Positions 15,597-22,572 of a stretch of 24,195 bases of DNA are shown here, one piece after another. This stretch comes from Bacteroidota bacterium (lineage in GTDB: Bacteria > Bacteroidota > Bacteroidia > Bacteroidales > VadinHA17). The notes under the pieces are model-generated. The model was not told the DNA's origin, searched no databases, and saw only the letters and a program-made list of their open reading frames with translations. Made by a program: the position numbers and the translations under genes. The stretch's first letter is position 1. Every line of letters starts with the position of its first letter. The DNA is taken from the NCBI GenBank assembly GCA_023430725.1, contig JAEYZD010000065.1, positions 1 through 24,195 of the forward strand, read 5' to 3'.

Positions 15597-18068
15597 TCAG
15601 AACTTATATGAATATGAAACGGACGGGATAATCGGGAAAACACTCACCTTCCTGAGCTCCGGCTTGCTGTAGTAGATCATCTGCCCCGGGTTTGCCGGAT
15701 CGGGCTCCTCCACCCAGGTGCTGCCCCAGTAGATGAAGAAAGGATTGAGACGGTTGTAGGCGTTGTACACCGAAAAACTCCATGTCCTTATCCCGTTCTT
15801 TTTCTGCTTGTGGAGGTTCACCCCCAGGTCCATCCTGTGATAGGCCGGGGTACGGTAGTTGTTCCTTCCGGGATAATCGGTCACCGGGGAGTAATAGTAG
15901 TCATTGTTTGATATCGGCGGGTATTCAGAGACTCCCAGGGTGGCCGCGTTACCCGTTCCGAAAACCCATACCAGTCCGGCATCAACTTTCTCACTGAACT
16001 TGTGTGTCAGTGCAACGCTTATGTCATGCCTGCGGTCATACTTCGCCGGGAAGGTCCGCCCAAAGTTCAGATTCTCAAATTTTCTTTCCGTCCATGAGAG
16101 TGTATAGCCTATCCATCCTGTCAGCTTGCCGTAGCTCTTCTCAACCATGAACTCGGCCCCGTAAGCCCATCCCCTTCCGCTTTCAACCTTCGATTCCCAA
16201 CCTGAGCCTGTTCCTCCGAAAAAGGCTCCCTCCTTGTATTCTATGAGGTTGTCCATTGTCTTGTAGAAGGCCTCCACAGTCATCTCCAGGTCTGCCGGCA
16301 GCAGGAATCCTGTTCCGATTGCAACCTGGTGTGAGACCGGCGGCCCGAACTTCCTTGTGACAGGTAGCCAGAGATCGGTGGGGAGGCTGATGGCGGATGT
16401 GGTTAGCAGGTGAACGAACTGGGCCATCTTGCTGTAGGAGACCTTGAATGAGAGATCGTCATTGGCCATGTACCGTACAGAGAGCCTTGGCTGAAATACA
16501 AAATAGCCGGTATCCTGGACGCCGAACATCGACATACGCATACCAGCATTTATCTTTATCCTGGAGGTGATGTCTATGTTGTCCTCGGCATACATTATGA
16601 ACTCATTTGCCCTGACCCGCATATCCCCGATAACCGTATCCAGACCGTCATCACCTGTCATCGGATCGTACCGGAAGGTTGTAACCCCGGGTTTGAAATG
16701 GTGGTAGGTATATCCGGTGCCAAACTTTACGGAGTGCCGCGGCGACACATAATAGTCGAAATCGATCTTTGCCCCTATGTCATCAATGCCGGAGAAGTAC
16801 TTGAAGTAATCCACCTCCTTTGCCCCGGTGGAGAGGTTTTCGGCAGACGATTCGATTGTAACATCGAAATCATACTTGCTGTAGGTAAGTGTGGTGTTGC
16901 TGAACAGCTTATTTGTAATGAGATAGTTCCATCTCAGGGCTGTAATAATGTTACCCCATCCGAGGCCGTAGCGGTCCTTATACTCTGTCCTGCTGTTGTC
17001 ACCGTCCTGAAAATTGGTCAGGTTCCTGCTGCGGGTGTAGGCTCTGTCGCGGCCCAGGTATGAGCTCAGGTAAAGCCTGCTTTTATCTGAGAATTTATGG
17101 TTGACCTTGGCATTGAGGTCATAGAAGTAATAACCTCCTGTTGTCCGATCTTCACGCCCCATGTTGTATCTCATGATAAATGGCTGGGCCAGCAGGTCAT
17201 AGTATGTTCTGCGACCGGAGATGACGAATGAGGTCTTGTCCTTTATGATTGGCCCTTCGAGAGATATCTTCGAGGAGATCAGCCCTACGGCGAAGTTCCC
17301 GTGAAGCTCCTTCTCATTGCCCTCCTTCATCCTTATGTCTATCACCGATGAGAGGCGCTCGCCGTAACGTGCGGGGAAGCCGCCCTTATATAGCTGGACC
17401 GATTTGACGGCATCGGGATTGAAGACCGACATGAAGCCGAAGAGGTGGTTGGCGTTGTAGACCGGCACGCCATCGAGGAGGAAGAGGTTCTGGTCAGGGC
17501 CCCCTCCCCTGACGTAGATGCCTGTTGAGCCTTCGGTGCCCGACTGCACGCCGGGAAGCAGCTGGATTACCTTGAGCACATCGGCTTCGCCGAAGATGAC
17601 CGGCAGTTTGAGAAATTTCTCAACGGGTATATCGATCATGCTCATCTGGGTGCTTTCGATCTTCGCCCTGCGGCCCGAGGCGGTGACTGTAACAGCGGCT
17701 ATCTCGCTTGATGACATTGTAAGGCTGAAGTTCATAACCGTATCACGAGCGAGCCATATTCTGACTGTGTCTGCGTCATAGCCAAGGTACGACACAATGA
17801 TCTCTGCCTCGCCGGGCTGGAGCGGGAGGCTGTAGAAGCCGTAGCTGTTTGTTGTTGTGCCGGTGAAGGAGGCTCTCTCGTAGACGGTGGCATCTATCAT
17901 CCGTTCACCGCTGCCGGCGTCAGTCACAAAGCCGCTGACGGTGACACGCTGGGCAGCTGACGGGCTGGCGCCGGACCTCTGTGCTGATATCGGGCTGTTA
18001 GTCCTCTGTGCTGCAGCATTGAAGCTGATCAGCAACAGGGTAACAAAGAGCGGGAAGAGTCTGTACAT
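15597..18068 (-). CDS. TonB-dependent receptor with carboxypeptidase-like N-domain
   Basis: This 823-residue outer-membrane receptor has a signal peptide ending NAAAQ. A carboxypeptidase-regulatory-like domain follows (about 45-125: VSGFVTDAGSGERMIDATVY), then a plug (about 130-270) with GIYVRGGGPDQNLFLLDGVP and GGFPARYGERLSSVIDIR. The beta-barrel ends in the aromatic strand SVSYSYKF. It is shorter than SusC proteins and lacks the SusC plug signatures; its partner is the DUF4249 lipoprotein downstream. The ATG at 18068 is preferred to a TTG at 18077 because it begins the signal peptide and avoids overlap with the upstream stop (gap 5 bases). The ligand is unknown. Confidence 0.93.
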   Translation of the reverse strand: MYRLFPLFVTLLLISFNAAAQRTNSPISAQRSGASPSAAQRVTVSGFVTDAGSGERMIDATVYERASFTGTTTNSYGFYSLPLQPGEAEIIVSYLGYDADTVRIWLARDTVMNFSLTMSSSEIAAVTVTASGRRAKIESTQMSMIDIPVEKFLKLPVIFGEADVLKVIQLLPGVQSGTEGSTGIYVRGGGPDQNLFLLDGVPVYNANHLFGFMSVFNPDAVKSVQLYKGGFPARYGERLSSVIDIRMKEGNEKELHGNFAVGLISSKISLEGPIIKDKTSFVISGRRTYYDLLAQPFIMRYNMGREDRTTGGYYFYDLNAKVNHKFSDKSRLYLSSYLGRDRAYTRSRNLTNFQDGDNSRTEYKDRYGLGWGNIITALRWNYLITNKLFSNTTLTYSKYDFDVTIESSAENLSTGAKEVDYFKYFSGIDDIGAKIDFDYYVSPRHSVKFGTGYTYHHFKPGVTTFRYDPMTGDDGLDTVIGDMRVRANEFIMYAEDNIDITSRIKINAGMRMSMFGVQDTGYFVFQPRLSVRYMANDDLSFKVSYSKMAQFVHLLTTSAISLPTDLWLPVTRKFGPPVSHQVAIGTGFLLPADLEMTVEAFYKTMDNLIEYKEGAFFGGTGSGWESKVESGRGWAYGAEFMVEKSYGKLTGWIGYTLSWTERKFENLNFGRTFPAKYDRRHDISVALTHKFSEKVDAGLVWVFGTGNAATLGVSEYPPISNNDYYYSPVTDYPGRNNYRTPAYHRMDLGVNLHKQKKNGIRTWSFSVYNAYNRLNPFFIYWGSTWVEEPDPANPGQMIYYSKPELRKVSVFPIIPSVSYSYKF

Positions 18069-18073
18069 ATGTT

Positions 18074-18484
18074 TCAAATGCCCGTTGTTTCTTTGAGGAA
18101 CTTGCGTGCTGCCCTTTTCTCATCGAACTCGAGCATGCCTGTCGGGAGGCGTATGGTGCGACCAGATTTGAGCATTATGCGAACGGAGTTTTCGTCGGCG
18201 TGAATCTCATCGATCTCATGTATCTGTATGGTGGTCCGTCCGGGTCTGGTATACCAGCGGATTGCAAGTTCTCCCCTTTCGACTGTAAGTCTGTTTGTCA
18301 GTGTTCCGAAGTTGAGGCTGAGGAATGCCAGTCCGAGCAGAAGCATTGCAATGATCTGTACCCAGAATGACCACTCGTTACTGTCACCGGTAATGATTAT
18401 AACAATGACCATCACCATGCAGACCACTCCCAGTGAGCGGTAGATCTTTTCATATAGTGAGTTGCGTAGTACGAGCTGTTTCAT
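18074..18484 (-). CDS. Small PH-like membrane protein, copy B
   Basis: This 136-residue protein has two N-terminal hydrophobic helices (about 17-35 and 42-60). A soluble C-terminal domain follows with the pattern of a bacterial PH-like fold: LTVERGELAIRW, IQIHEIDEIHADE, VRIMLKSGRTIRLP and a final helix RAARKFLKETTGI. It is a paralogue of the next gene upstream: same length, gapless alignment and roughly one third identical. It ends 5 bases before the TonB receptor ATG, so the two are co-transcribed. The role is unknown; a membrane-tethered adaptor for the receptor system is a guess. Confidence 0.8.
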   Translation of the reverse strand: MKQLVLRNSLYEKIYRSLGVVCMVMVIVIIITGDSNEWSFWVQIIAMLLLGLAFLSLNFGTLTNRLTVERGELAIRWYTRPGRTTIQIHEIDEIHADENSVRIMLKSGRTIRLPTGMLEFDEKRAARKFLKETTGI

Positions 18485-18642
18485 GGCAGGGATTTTACAC
18501 TGTAAAGATAGAAAATTACAGGGACGGGCAGGCTGTGTGAAGGCGGGAGTGTGCTGCGCAGAGGGGGATGACTGACGTGCAGGGTGTTGGTGGGGTTGGG
18601 CAGCTCAGCTGGTGATGCCGGACGGGGTATTGGTAAGGTGGG

Positions 18643-19053
18643 TTACAGTCCGGTATTCTCCTTCAGGAACCGGCGGGCGGCGTTTCGCTTGTCAGCGTCC
18701 ATCAGTTTTACATGCAGTCTTTCTGTGTGGCCGTCCTTCATGATGATGCGGATAAACCGTCTGTCGTCGGTGATCTCAGCGATCTGGTCAATGCGGAGAT
18801 GCTTTTTGAACAATTTGGTATTCCATCTGATTGTCAGTATGCCTCGGTCGGCTGTGAGACGGTTTATCAGTGTGCCGAAGAGCATTGTAAAGAAGAGGAC
18901 GGCTACGAGAATGAAGATCACCACAAGTATCCAGAACATCGCTTTTTTCGGGCTGTGGACAAACAGTTGCAGTCCCACCCCGAGGAGTGTCACTCCACCC
19001 AGGAAGCGGAATACATATTCCTGCGCCTTGTCTCTAAGCACCAGCTGGTTCAT
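18643..19053 (-). CDS. Small PH-like membrane protein, copy A
   Basis: This 136-residue paralogue of the downstream gene shares the opening QLVLR, the block FGTL-NRLT-RG-L-IRW, and the ending AARRFLKE-TGL. It has two hydrophobic helices (about 18-33 and 40-60) and a C-terminal beta-rich PH-like domain. The two copies are separated by 158 bases with no gene, which holds only G-rich sequence. A good promoter candidate (19077-19107) lies 24 bases upstream of its ATG, so this gene probably opens the operon that leads to the TonB receptor and DUF4249 protein. Function unknown. Confidence 0.8.
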   Translation of the reverse strand: MNQLVLRDKAQEYVFRFLGGVTLLGVGLQLFVHSPKKAMFWILVVIFILVAVLFFTMLFGTLINRLTADRGILTIRWNTKLFKKHLRIDQIAEITDDRRFIRIIMKDGHTERLHVKLMDADKRNAARRFLKENTGL

Positions 19054-19076
19054 CAGGGTTTGTTCTGTTTAACAGC

Positions 19077-19107
19077 TAAAGGTAAAAAAATAATGACAGG
19101 TTCACAA
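19077..19107 (-). promoter_or_regulatory. Promoter candidate for the PH-like / TonB receptor operon
   Basis: On the minus strand, TTG (19105-19107) is followed after 20 bases by TACCTTTA (19077-19084). This is a 7-of-8 match to the Bacteroidetes -7 box TAnnTTTG with correct spacing from the -33 element. It lies just upstream of the ATG at 19053. Confidence 0.4.
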
Positions 19108-19137
19108 CCGTGATAGCTGTAATGCGCTTCTGATAGC

Positions 19138-19341
19138 TCAATCCTTAGGCTGACGATAAAATTTCGTGAGAAAGACCAGGAAGGCGGAGGTCAATACTCC
19201 GACAATAACTGAGAGGATTAATTCCTCTTTTAGCTTTTCTCTGGCATTACCGTCAAAATAATCGAACAGCATAAAGACAATGAAGAGGCTGGTTGTCATT
19301 CCAACCGACATGATCAGGAAACGTTTAATTTTTGTTTGCAT
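19138..19341 (-). CDS. 67-residue two-TM membrane protein, copy 1
   Basis: This is a 67-residue protein with two hydrophobic helices (about 8-27 and 40-58). They flank a charged loop, DYFDGNAREKLKEE, and a basic C-terminus follows. It is a full-length paralogue of the gene at 20587-20790: the same 67 residues, with 39 identical by my count. Shared blocks include IMSVGMT, AREKL and the end R-x-PK. The retention of two intact copies supports a real coding gene. It closes a tight same-strand run of four tiny membrane-protein genes with gaps of 2-27 bases. No known family is recognised; context allows a role in immunity or envelope stress, unproven. Confidence 0.7.
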   Translation of the reverse strand: MQTKIKRFLIMSVGMTTSLFIVFMLFDYFDGNAREKLKEELILSVIVGVLTSAFLVFLTKFYRQPKD

Positions 19342-19368
19342 AATTTCATTTGAAGCTGGGGGTAAAGG

Positions 19369-19557
19369 TCATTTTTGTCTGAGTTGATGTAAGAATGACA
19401 GGCTTGTAAGTAATCCCACAATCGCAGTCCCTATCATTGCAGTCCGGCCGTTCGGGCTGGTTGATGGTAGTATGAGTAGTATAACAGAGCCCGCCAGGCA
19501 TATAACACTTAAGATTAATCCGGCTTTCAGGATCATCTCTCTTTTACCTGATTTCAT
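19369..19557 (-). CDS. 62-residue two-TM membrane protein
   Basis: This tiny membrane protein has a basic N-terminus (MKSGKREMILKAG) and hydrophobic helices at about 10-30 and 38-55, joined by LPSTSPNGRTA. No family is recognised. It lies between the 156-residue and 67-residue membrane protein genes with gaps of 23 and 27 bases. The equivalent slot in the second, decayed module is taken by the 82-residue gene at 20774-21022. The two are not clearly similar in sequence, but both have two TM helices. Confidence 0.6.
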   Translation of the reverse strand: MKSGKREMILKAGLILSVICLAGSVILLILPSTSPNGRTAMIGTAIVGLLTSLSFLHQLRQK

Positions 19558-19580
19558 GTCACATAAACTCTATTCATGGC

Positions 19581-20051
19581 TCAGGCTGACTGAAAAAGAT
19601 GTCCGAGCAGGAGAAGAGCTATGACTCCGAGAATAATGAATATGGCGCATCTGAGGATTATGTTCCTGTAGAACTGATTCTTTTCTTTTGCGTTTCTGAC
19701 CGAGGCAAGGAGAAGCATGATTGAAGTGAGTACCAGTCCGAAGGTGAGGAAGGAGCTTGCCATGGGGTAGTCATTTATAGCCAGCATGAATCCAACTGTG
19801 AGGTCAGAAAGAGCTATACCGGTTCCTATGGCGATTGCGATCCTCCAGGGACCAATTCCTTTATAGGATTCCGTCTTGAATATCTTCCTCAGGTGAATGC
19901 CGTTGAAAAGAGCAAATCCGAGGTAGAAATAGAGGAAGCTCAGCGCCATAAACAGGAAGGTGATGATAGCTGAGTGATACGGGACATTCAGGAGCGCCAG
20001 CAGGAGGCCTATCGCAGCCCCCGCAATGAGGATCAATTCAAGCTTTTTCAT
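19581..20051 (-). CDS. 156-residue polytopic membrane protein
   Basis: This integral membrane protein has about five hydrophobic helices: near residues 5-22, 28-50, 70-90, 98-118 and 132-152. It opens MKKLELILIAGAAIGLL. The loop LRKIFKTESYKGIGPWRIA is the only polar block. No catalytic motif is seen. A truncated copy of its 5' end exists at 21038-21103 within an 80-bp repeat. The ATG lies 2 bases after the stop of the 72-residue gene, so they are co-transcribed. Function unknown. Confidence 0.72.
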   Translation of the reverse strand: MKKLELILIAGAAIGLLLALLNVPYHSAIITFLFMALSFLYFYLGFALFNGIHLRKIFKTESYKGIGPWRIAIAIGTGIALSDLTVGFMLAINDYPMASSFLTFGLVLTSIMLLLASVRNAKEKNQFYRNIILRCAIFIILGVIALLLLGHLFQSA

Positions 20052-20080
20052 AATTACAGGATTAGATATGTTTGACTTTC
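20001..20080. repeat. Copy 1 of an 80-bp dispersed repeat
   Basis: This segment aligns without gaps to 21053-21132 (71 of 80 bases identical by my count). It spans the last codons of the 72-residue gene and the first 17 codons of the 156-residue gene. It is the footprint of a past duplication, not a mobile element. Confidence 0.8.
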
Positions 20081-20272
20081 AAGGCATGCCCTCTTGAGAT
20101 TCCAATTATTCCTCCTGGTTTTAAAATCCCTGATTAAGTAATAACCAATCACAAATACAAGTGATACTCCAAATATCACCCTGGTGATCGGTTTATTGAA
20201 ACAGATATCCGCCAATAACGCTAGTAATGGGGATAACCCGATAAGCCAATCATACCACCTGAATTTCTTCAT
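20054..20272 (-). CDS. 72-residue membrane protein
   Basis: This small protein has two hydrophobic helices (about 9-24 and 30-47), the charged linker RDFKTRRNNWNLKR and a C-terminus ending ESQTYLIL. It starts at an ATG at 20272 and stops 2 bases before the 156-residue gene. The last eight codons recur, without the stop, in the repeat copy at 21104-21132, so a second copy once existed there too. No family recognised. Confidence 0.6.
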   Translation of the reverse strand: MKKFRWYDWLIGLSPLLALLADICFNKPITRVIFGVSLVFVIGYYLIRDFKTRRNNWNLKRACLESQTYLIL

Positions 20273-20394
20273 ATTTGGATACTATTGATCAGAACATTTG
20301 CTACAGTTTCTATCCTTGTTAATGTACATATTATGTCGGAGTCCGTGAAAATAGTCAGGTCGATTTGTAAAGGCTGGTTTAGTATTTAGTCTGG

Positions 20395-20586
20395 CTATTC
20401 CCAATACTGCGGGAATCCAGAAGTAACTATATTGAAAAGTGAAGTTAGTAAATTATATACGGAGTGAATTGCAAAAACCAAAACTATTGCACCCTCCTTT
20501 CTGTATCTGCCCAAATAATATGCCATGGCTAAAATTACTCCAGCGAAAAATGTTATGATCATATAGCTGATTCTGTATGTATGATT
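20395..20586 (-). pseudogene. C-terminal remnant of a CPBP-family membrane protease gene
   Basis: The minus-strand frame reads 63 residues from NHTYRISYMIITFFAG to a TAG stop at 20395-20397. It matches the C-terminal third of the intact CPBP gene at 22066-22572: 42 of the first 50 residues are identical by my count. It keeps the motif-2 His and the motif-3 HSVYN. The N-terminal half with motif 1 is missing. The frame continues directly from the TAA stop of the 67-residue gene (20587-20589) with no intervening base, so the homology begins at that junction. A start at the internal ATG would give only about 55 residues. Read as a broken duplicate. Confidence 0.8.
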
Positions 20587-20790
20587 TTACTGCTTCGGAT
20601 GCCTCTTCGATTTTTTGAAGAAGATCAGGGTTGCGTTGCTTAAAATTCCGACTGACACAGCTAATATTAGATTTGCCGGCAGCTTTTCTCTTGCCTCTCC
20701 ATCATGCTGGTCCAACAGCATTAGACAAATGAAGAGTACGACTGTCATTCCAACCGACATGATGGCAAAGAGTTTAAGTTTGGTTTTCAT
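20587..20790 (-). CDS. 67-residue two-TM membrane protein, copy 2
   Basis: This paralogue of the gene at 19138-19341 opens MKTKLKLFAIMSVGMT and has two TM helices with the central DGEAREKL loop. The start at 20790 gives exactly the paralogue's 67 residues; an ATG at 20793 is adjacent. Its start overlaps the end of the 82-residue gene by 17 bases, which suggests coupled translation. Its stop codon abuts the CPBP remnant in the same frame. Function unknown. Confidence 0.68.
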   Translation of the reverse strand: MKTKLKLFAIMSVGMTVVLFICLMLLDQHDGEAREKLPANLILAVSVGILSNATLIFFKKSKRHPKQ

Positions 20791-21022
20791 CATTGTCACT
20801 GAGTTTTGTTTTACGGTAATTTTTTCCCCATCTGGCAGTAATCTCATGCTTGTTTTTCCTGTAGTAGCTGAATGCTATTCCCAAATTAATTATTGACAGA
20901 AGTAACAGGCTCTCTTCCCAGTAATTCTCGAATACGGGTTTATTATAGAAGACCAAAATTATCAGGCATATGATGAAATAAATGCCCGCCAAAATTGTAT
21001 ACACAATCCATGCTTTATACAT
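20774..21022 (-). CDS. 82-residue two-TM membrane protein
   Basis: This small protein has hydrophobic helices at about 5-25 and 38-53 and a long basic tail, RKNKHEITARWGKNYRKTK. It ends in an acidic C-terminus. It occupies the place of the 62-residue gene in the duplicated module, between the remnant of the 156-residue gene upstream and the 67-residue paralogue downstream. The 3' end overlaps the latter. No family recognised. Confidence 0.6.
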   Translation of the reverse strand: MYKAWIVYTILAGIYFIICLIILVFYNKPVFENYWEESLLLLSIINLGIAFSYYRKNKHEITARWGKNYRKTKLSDNDENQT

Positions 21023-21037
21023 ATCATCAGGTGTTAA

Positions 21038-21103
21038 TCATAAAAGGGACAACAGGAGGCCTATTACAGTCCAAACGATGAGGATCAATTCAAGCTTTTT
21101 CAT
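21038..21103 (-). pseudogene. Truncated 5' copy of the 156-residue membrane protein gene
   Basis: An ATG at 21103 opens MKKLELILIVWTVIGLLLSLL followed by a TGA at 21038-21040. Sixteen of these 21 residues match the start of the intact gene at 19581-20051, after which similarity stops. It lies inside the second copy of the 80-bp repeat. The rest of the gene appears deleted or replaced by the 82-residue gene. Confidence 0.72.
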
Positions 21104-21132
21104 AATTGCAGGTTTAGATATGTTTGACTTTC
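21053..21132. repeat. Copy 2 of an 80-bp dispersed repeat
   Basis: This is the partner of 20001-20080 in the same orientation, with 9 mismatches in 80. The stop codon of the 72-residue gene homologue is altered (TAA to CAA on the minus strand), consistent with loss of function after duplication. The stretch from 21133 to the hairpin at 21301 shows no gene and no clear element. Confidence 0.8.
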
Positions 21133-21300
21133 CAGATCAGAAGCCTTAATTAAAGCCTCATTAAAGTTCGACAATACTAGTCAGAAAATCAAGGCTCTGC
21201 CATAAACAGCGACGAGAACAATTTAAACATCAGCCCGTCTGAGGTCACCAACTTAACAGTGGAACGTGATAATACTTCGGATGATCAGGATTTAATTTAA

Positions 21301-21334
21301 CGTGTGGAACAGGGACTCAATCCTGTTCCACACG
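21301..21334 (-). terminator. Perfect 13-bp hairpin after the 195-residue gene
   Basis: CGTGTGGAACAGG (21301-21313) and CCTGTTCCACACG (21322-21334) form a perfect 13-bp stem with an 8-base loop, starting 13 bases past the gene's stop. The trailing minus-strand sequence TTAAATTAAATC is AT-rich but not a clean T-run, so termination is likely though not textbook. It separates the secreted-protein gene from the decayed module. Confidence 0.65.
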
Positions 21335-21347
21335 AATAATTGAGACT

Positions 21348-21935
21348 TTACGAAGGCTGATAGGTATGGAATTCCTCCAGCGCACCAGTATTCTGGTTCA
21401 AAACGAATCGAATAAAGGCATCTTCTTTATGAACCTGATTGTCAATCGTGTATGCAAAATGCACGATGAACGAAATCTTACCCTCTTTTCCTCTTGTCTC
21501 AGAGACTGGCTTTCTATTCGCATAGGAATCAGGAAATATCCTCGCCAGTTCAGGACCTTTCATTCCTATTCTGACCTGAACGCCGTTAGATAAAAGCAAT
21601 GCAAAGGCATCACCTGTTACAGTAAACCCTACCATTTCTCCCTCGTTCTCCGGGATCTCGAGTATCAACCCATCTGGGTACCTGTACTGTGAATAGTAGG
21701 CATCAGTCATCTCACCATAAGTTCGGTTAACAACATAGTTCGCCCCGCAGTGGTTCTCAACATCAGTCGATGTCCTAAATGAAGAGACAGGTTTCCTCAC
21801 ATCTTTTTTTACGTCGAGTGATGTTTTTACGATTAAGAAGGAATCACGCTCAATGCGATCGTAGCCATCCTGAGCAGACAGACTAACTGTTAAAAAGTAA
21901 AGGATCCAGACAACTAAAATTGTTTTCATATTCAT
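21348..21935 (-). CDS. Secreted/periplasmic protein of unknown function
   Basis: This 195-residue protein starts with a signal peptide (MNMKTILVVWILYFLTVSLS, probable cleavage near SLSA-QDG). A second Met at residue 3 (21929) is equally good. The mature part is soluble and beta-rich, with blocks GVQVRIGMKGPELARIFPDS and DAFIRFVLNQNTGALEEFH. The single Cys lies in NHCGANY. The GM-x-x-x-ELARIFP segment resembles short threshold motifs in small Bacteroidota envelope proteins, but I cannot name the family. It stands alone between the CPBP gene and the small-membrane-protein module, and a strong hairpin follows it. An envelope role is plausible; nothing more can be claimed. Confidence 0.72.
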   Translation of the reverse strand: MNMKTILVVWILYFLTVSLSAQDGYDRIERDSFLIVKTSLDVKKDVRKPVSSFRTSTDVENHCGANYVVNRTYGEMTDAYYSQYRYPDGLILEIPENEGEMVGFTVTGDAFALLLSNGVQVRIGMKGPELARIFPDSYANRKPVSETRGKEGKISFIVHFAYTIDNQVHKEDAFIRFVLNQNTGALEEFHTYQPS

Positions 21936-22002
21936 GAGTTTGTTATCGGATAAAAGTAGACTTTGTGAATCTCATCGGATAATGGCTGGGATATCTCAAT
22001 TT

Positions 22003-22057
22003 AAGCCTTCTGCCTATTATACAGACTGTTGTAAGGCTAAATTCCGGCAGAAGACTT
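22003..22057 (-). terminator. Putative hairpin after the CPBP gene
   Basis: AAGCCTTCTGCC (22003-22014) and GGCAGAAGACTT (22046-22057) pair over 12 positions with one mismatch and a 31-base loop, starting 9 bases beyond the CPBP stop. The trailing minus-strand sequence (AAATTGAG) lacks a T-run. This is a possible 3' end for the bacteriocin-type operon. Confidence 0.35.
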
Positions 22058-22065
22058 CAATTTAA

Positions 22066-22572
22066 TCAGCTTGCTAATCCATGCAAACACATATCATACA
22101 AAGAAGTTATTAAATTATACAAAGAGTGAATCACGAAAACCAATACTATTGGGCCTTCCTTTCTGTACCTTCCCAAATAATAAGCTATGGCCAAAATTAA
22201 TCCAGCGAAGAATGTAATGACCATATAACTGATACTGTATGTATGATTCATTGAAAATGCCAAGGATGAAGCTATGACTGAAATCCAAATGTTCTTTCGG
22301 GGCCTTTTTATTAACTTACAGATAATCTCGATAACTAACGACTGAAATAGAAGTGTTTCTATGAGTGGAGCTACAACCACAGCAATTAACAATTCCAAGA
22401 CGATACTCTCGACTGCTGGAGATCCTAACATGTCAGGTTCAGGCAAGAAAGTGGTTATAGCCCCTAAAATTAAAGAAGGAAAAATGAATATAAAGATGAA
22501 GATATATACCGGAGCCTTTATTATATAACTGACTGAGAAAATATGCTTAAGCAGTTTCAATACCTTTTTCAC
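22066..22572 (-). CDS. CPBP/Abi-family membrane protein, likely bacteriocin immunity
   Basis: This polytopic protein of the CPBP (Abi, CAAX-protease-like) family is 168 residues long from a GTG at 22572 (MKKVLKLLKHIF). Family motifs: motif 1 appears as ETLLFQ (72-77) where EExxxR is usual, motif 2 is FSMNH (106-110), and motif 3 is HSLYN (149-153). So both catalytic-type histidines are kept, while the second Glu and the Arg of motif 1 are changed. An ATG at 22644 is open but would overlap the upstream gene by 98 bases; the GTG gives a 26-base overlap and a normal basic N-terminus. CPBP proteins give self-immunity in several bacteriocin loci (e.g. plantaricin), which fits the two leader peptides upstream. 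Confidence 0.8.
   Translation of the reverse strand: MKKVLKLLKHIFSVSYIIKAPVYIFIFIFIFPSLILGAITTFLPEPDMLGSPAVESIVLELLIAVVVAPLIETLLFQSLVIEIICKLIKRPRKNIWISVIASSLAFSMNHTYSISYMVITFFAGLILAIAYYLGRYRKEGPIVLVFVIHSLYNLITSLYDMCLHGLAS

Noticed and set aside
18584..19113. Two plus-strand frames of 162 and 133 codons
   Set aside because: Both are antisense to the PH-like copy A, whose paralogy with copy B fixes the minus strand as coding.
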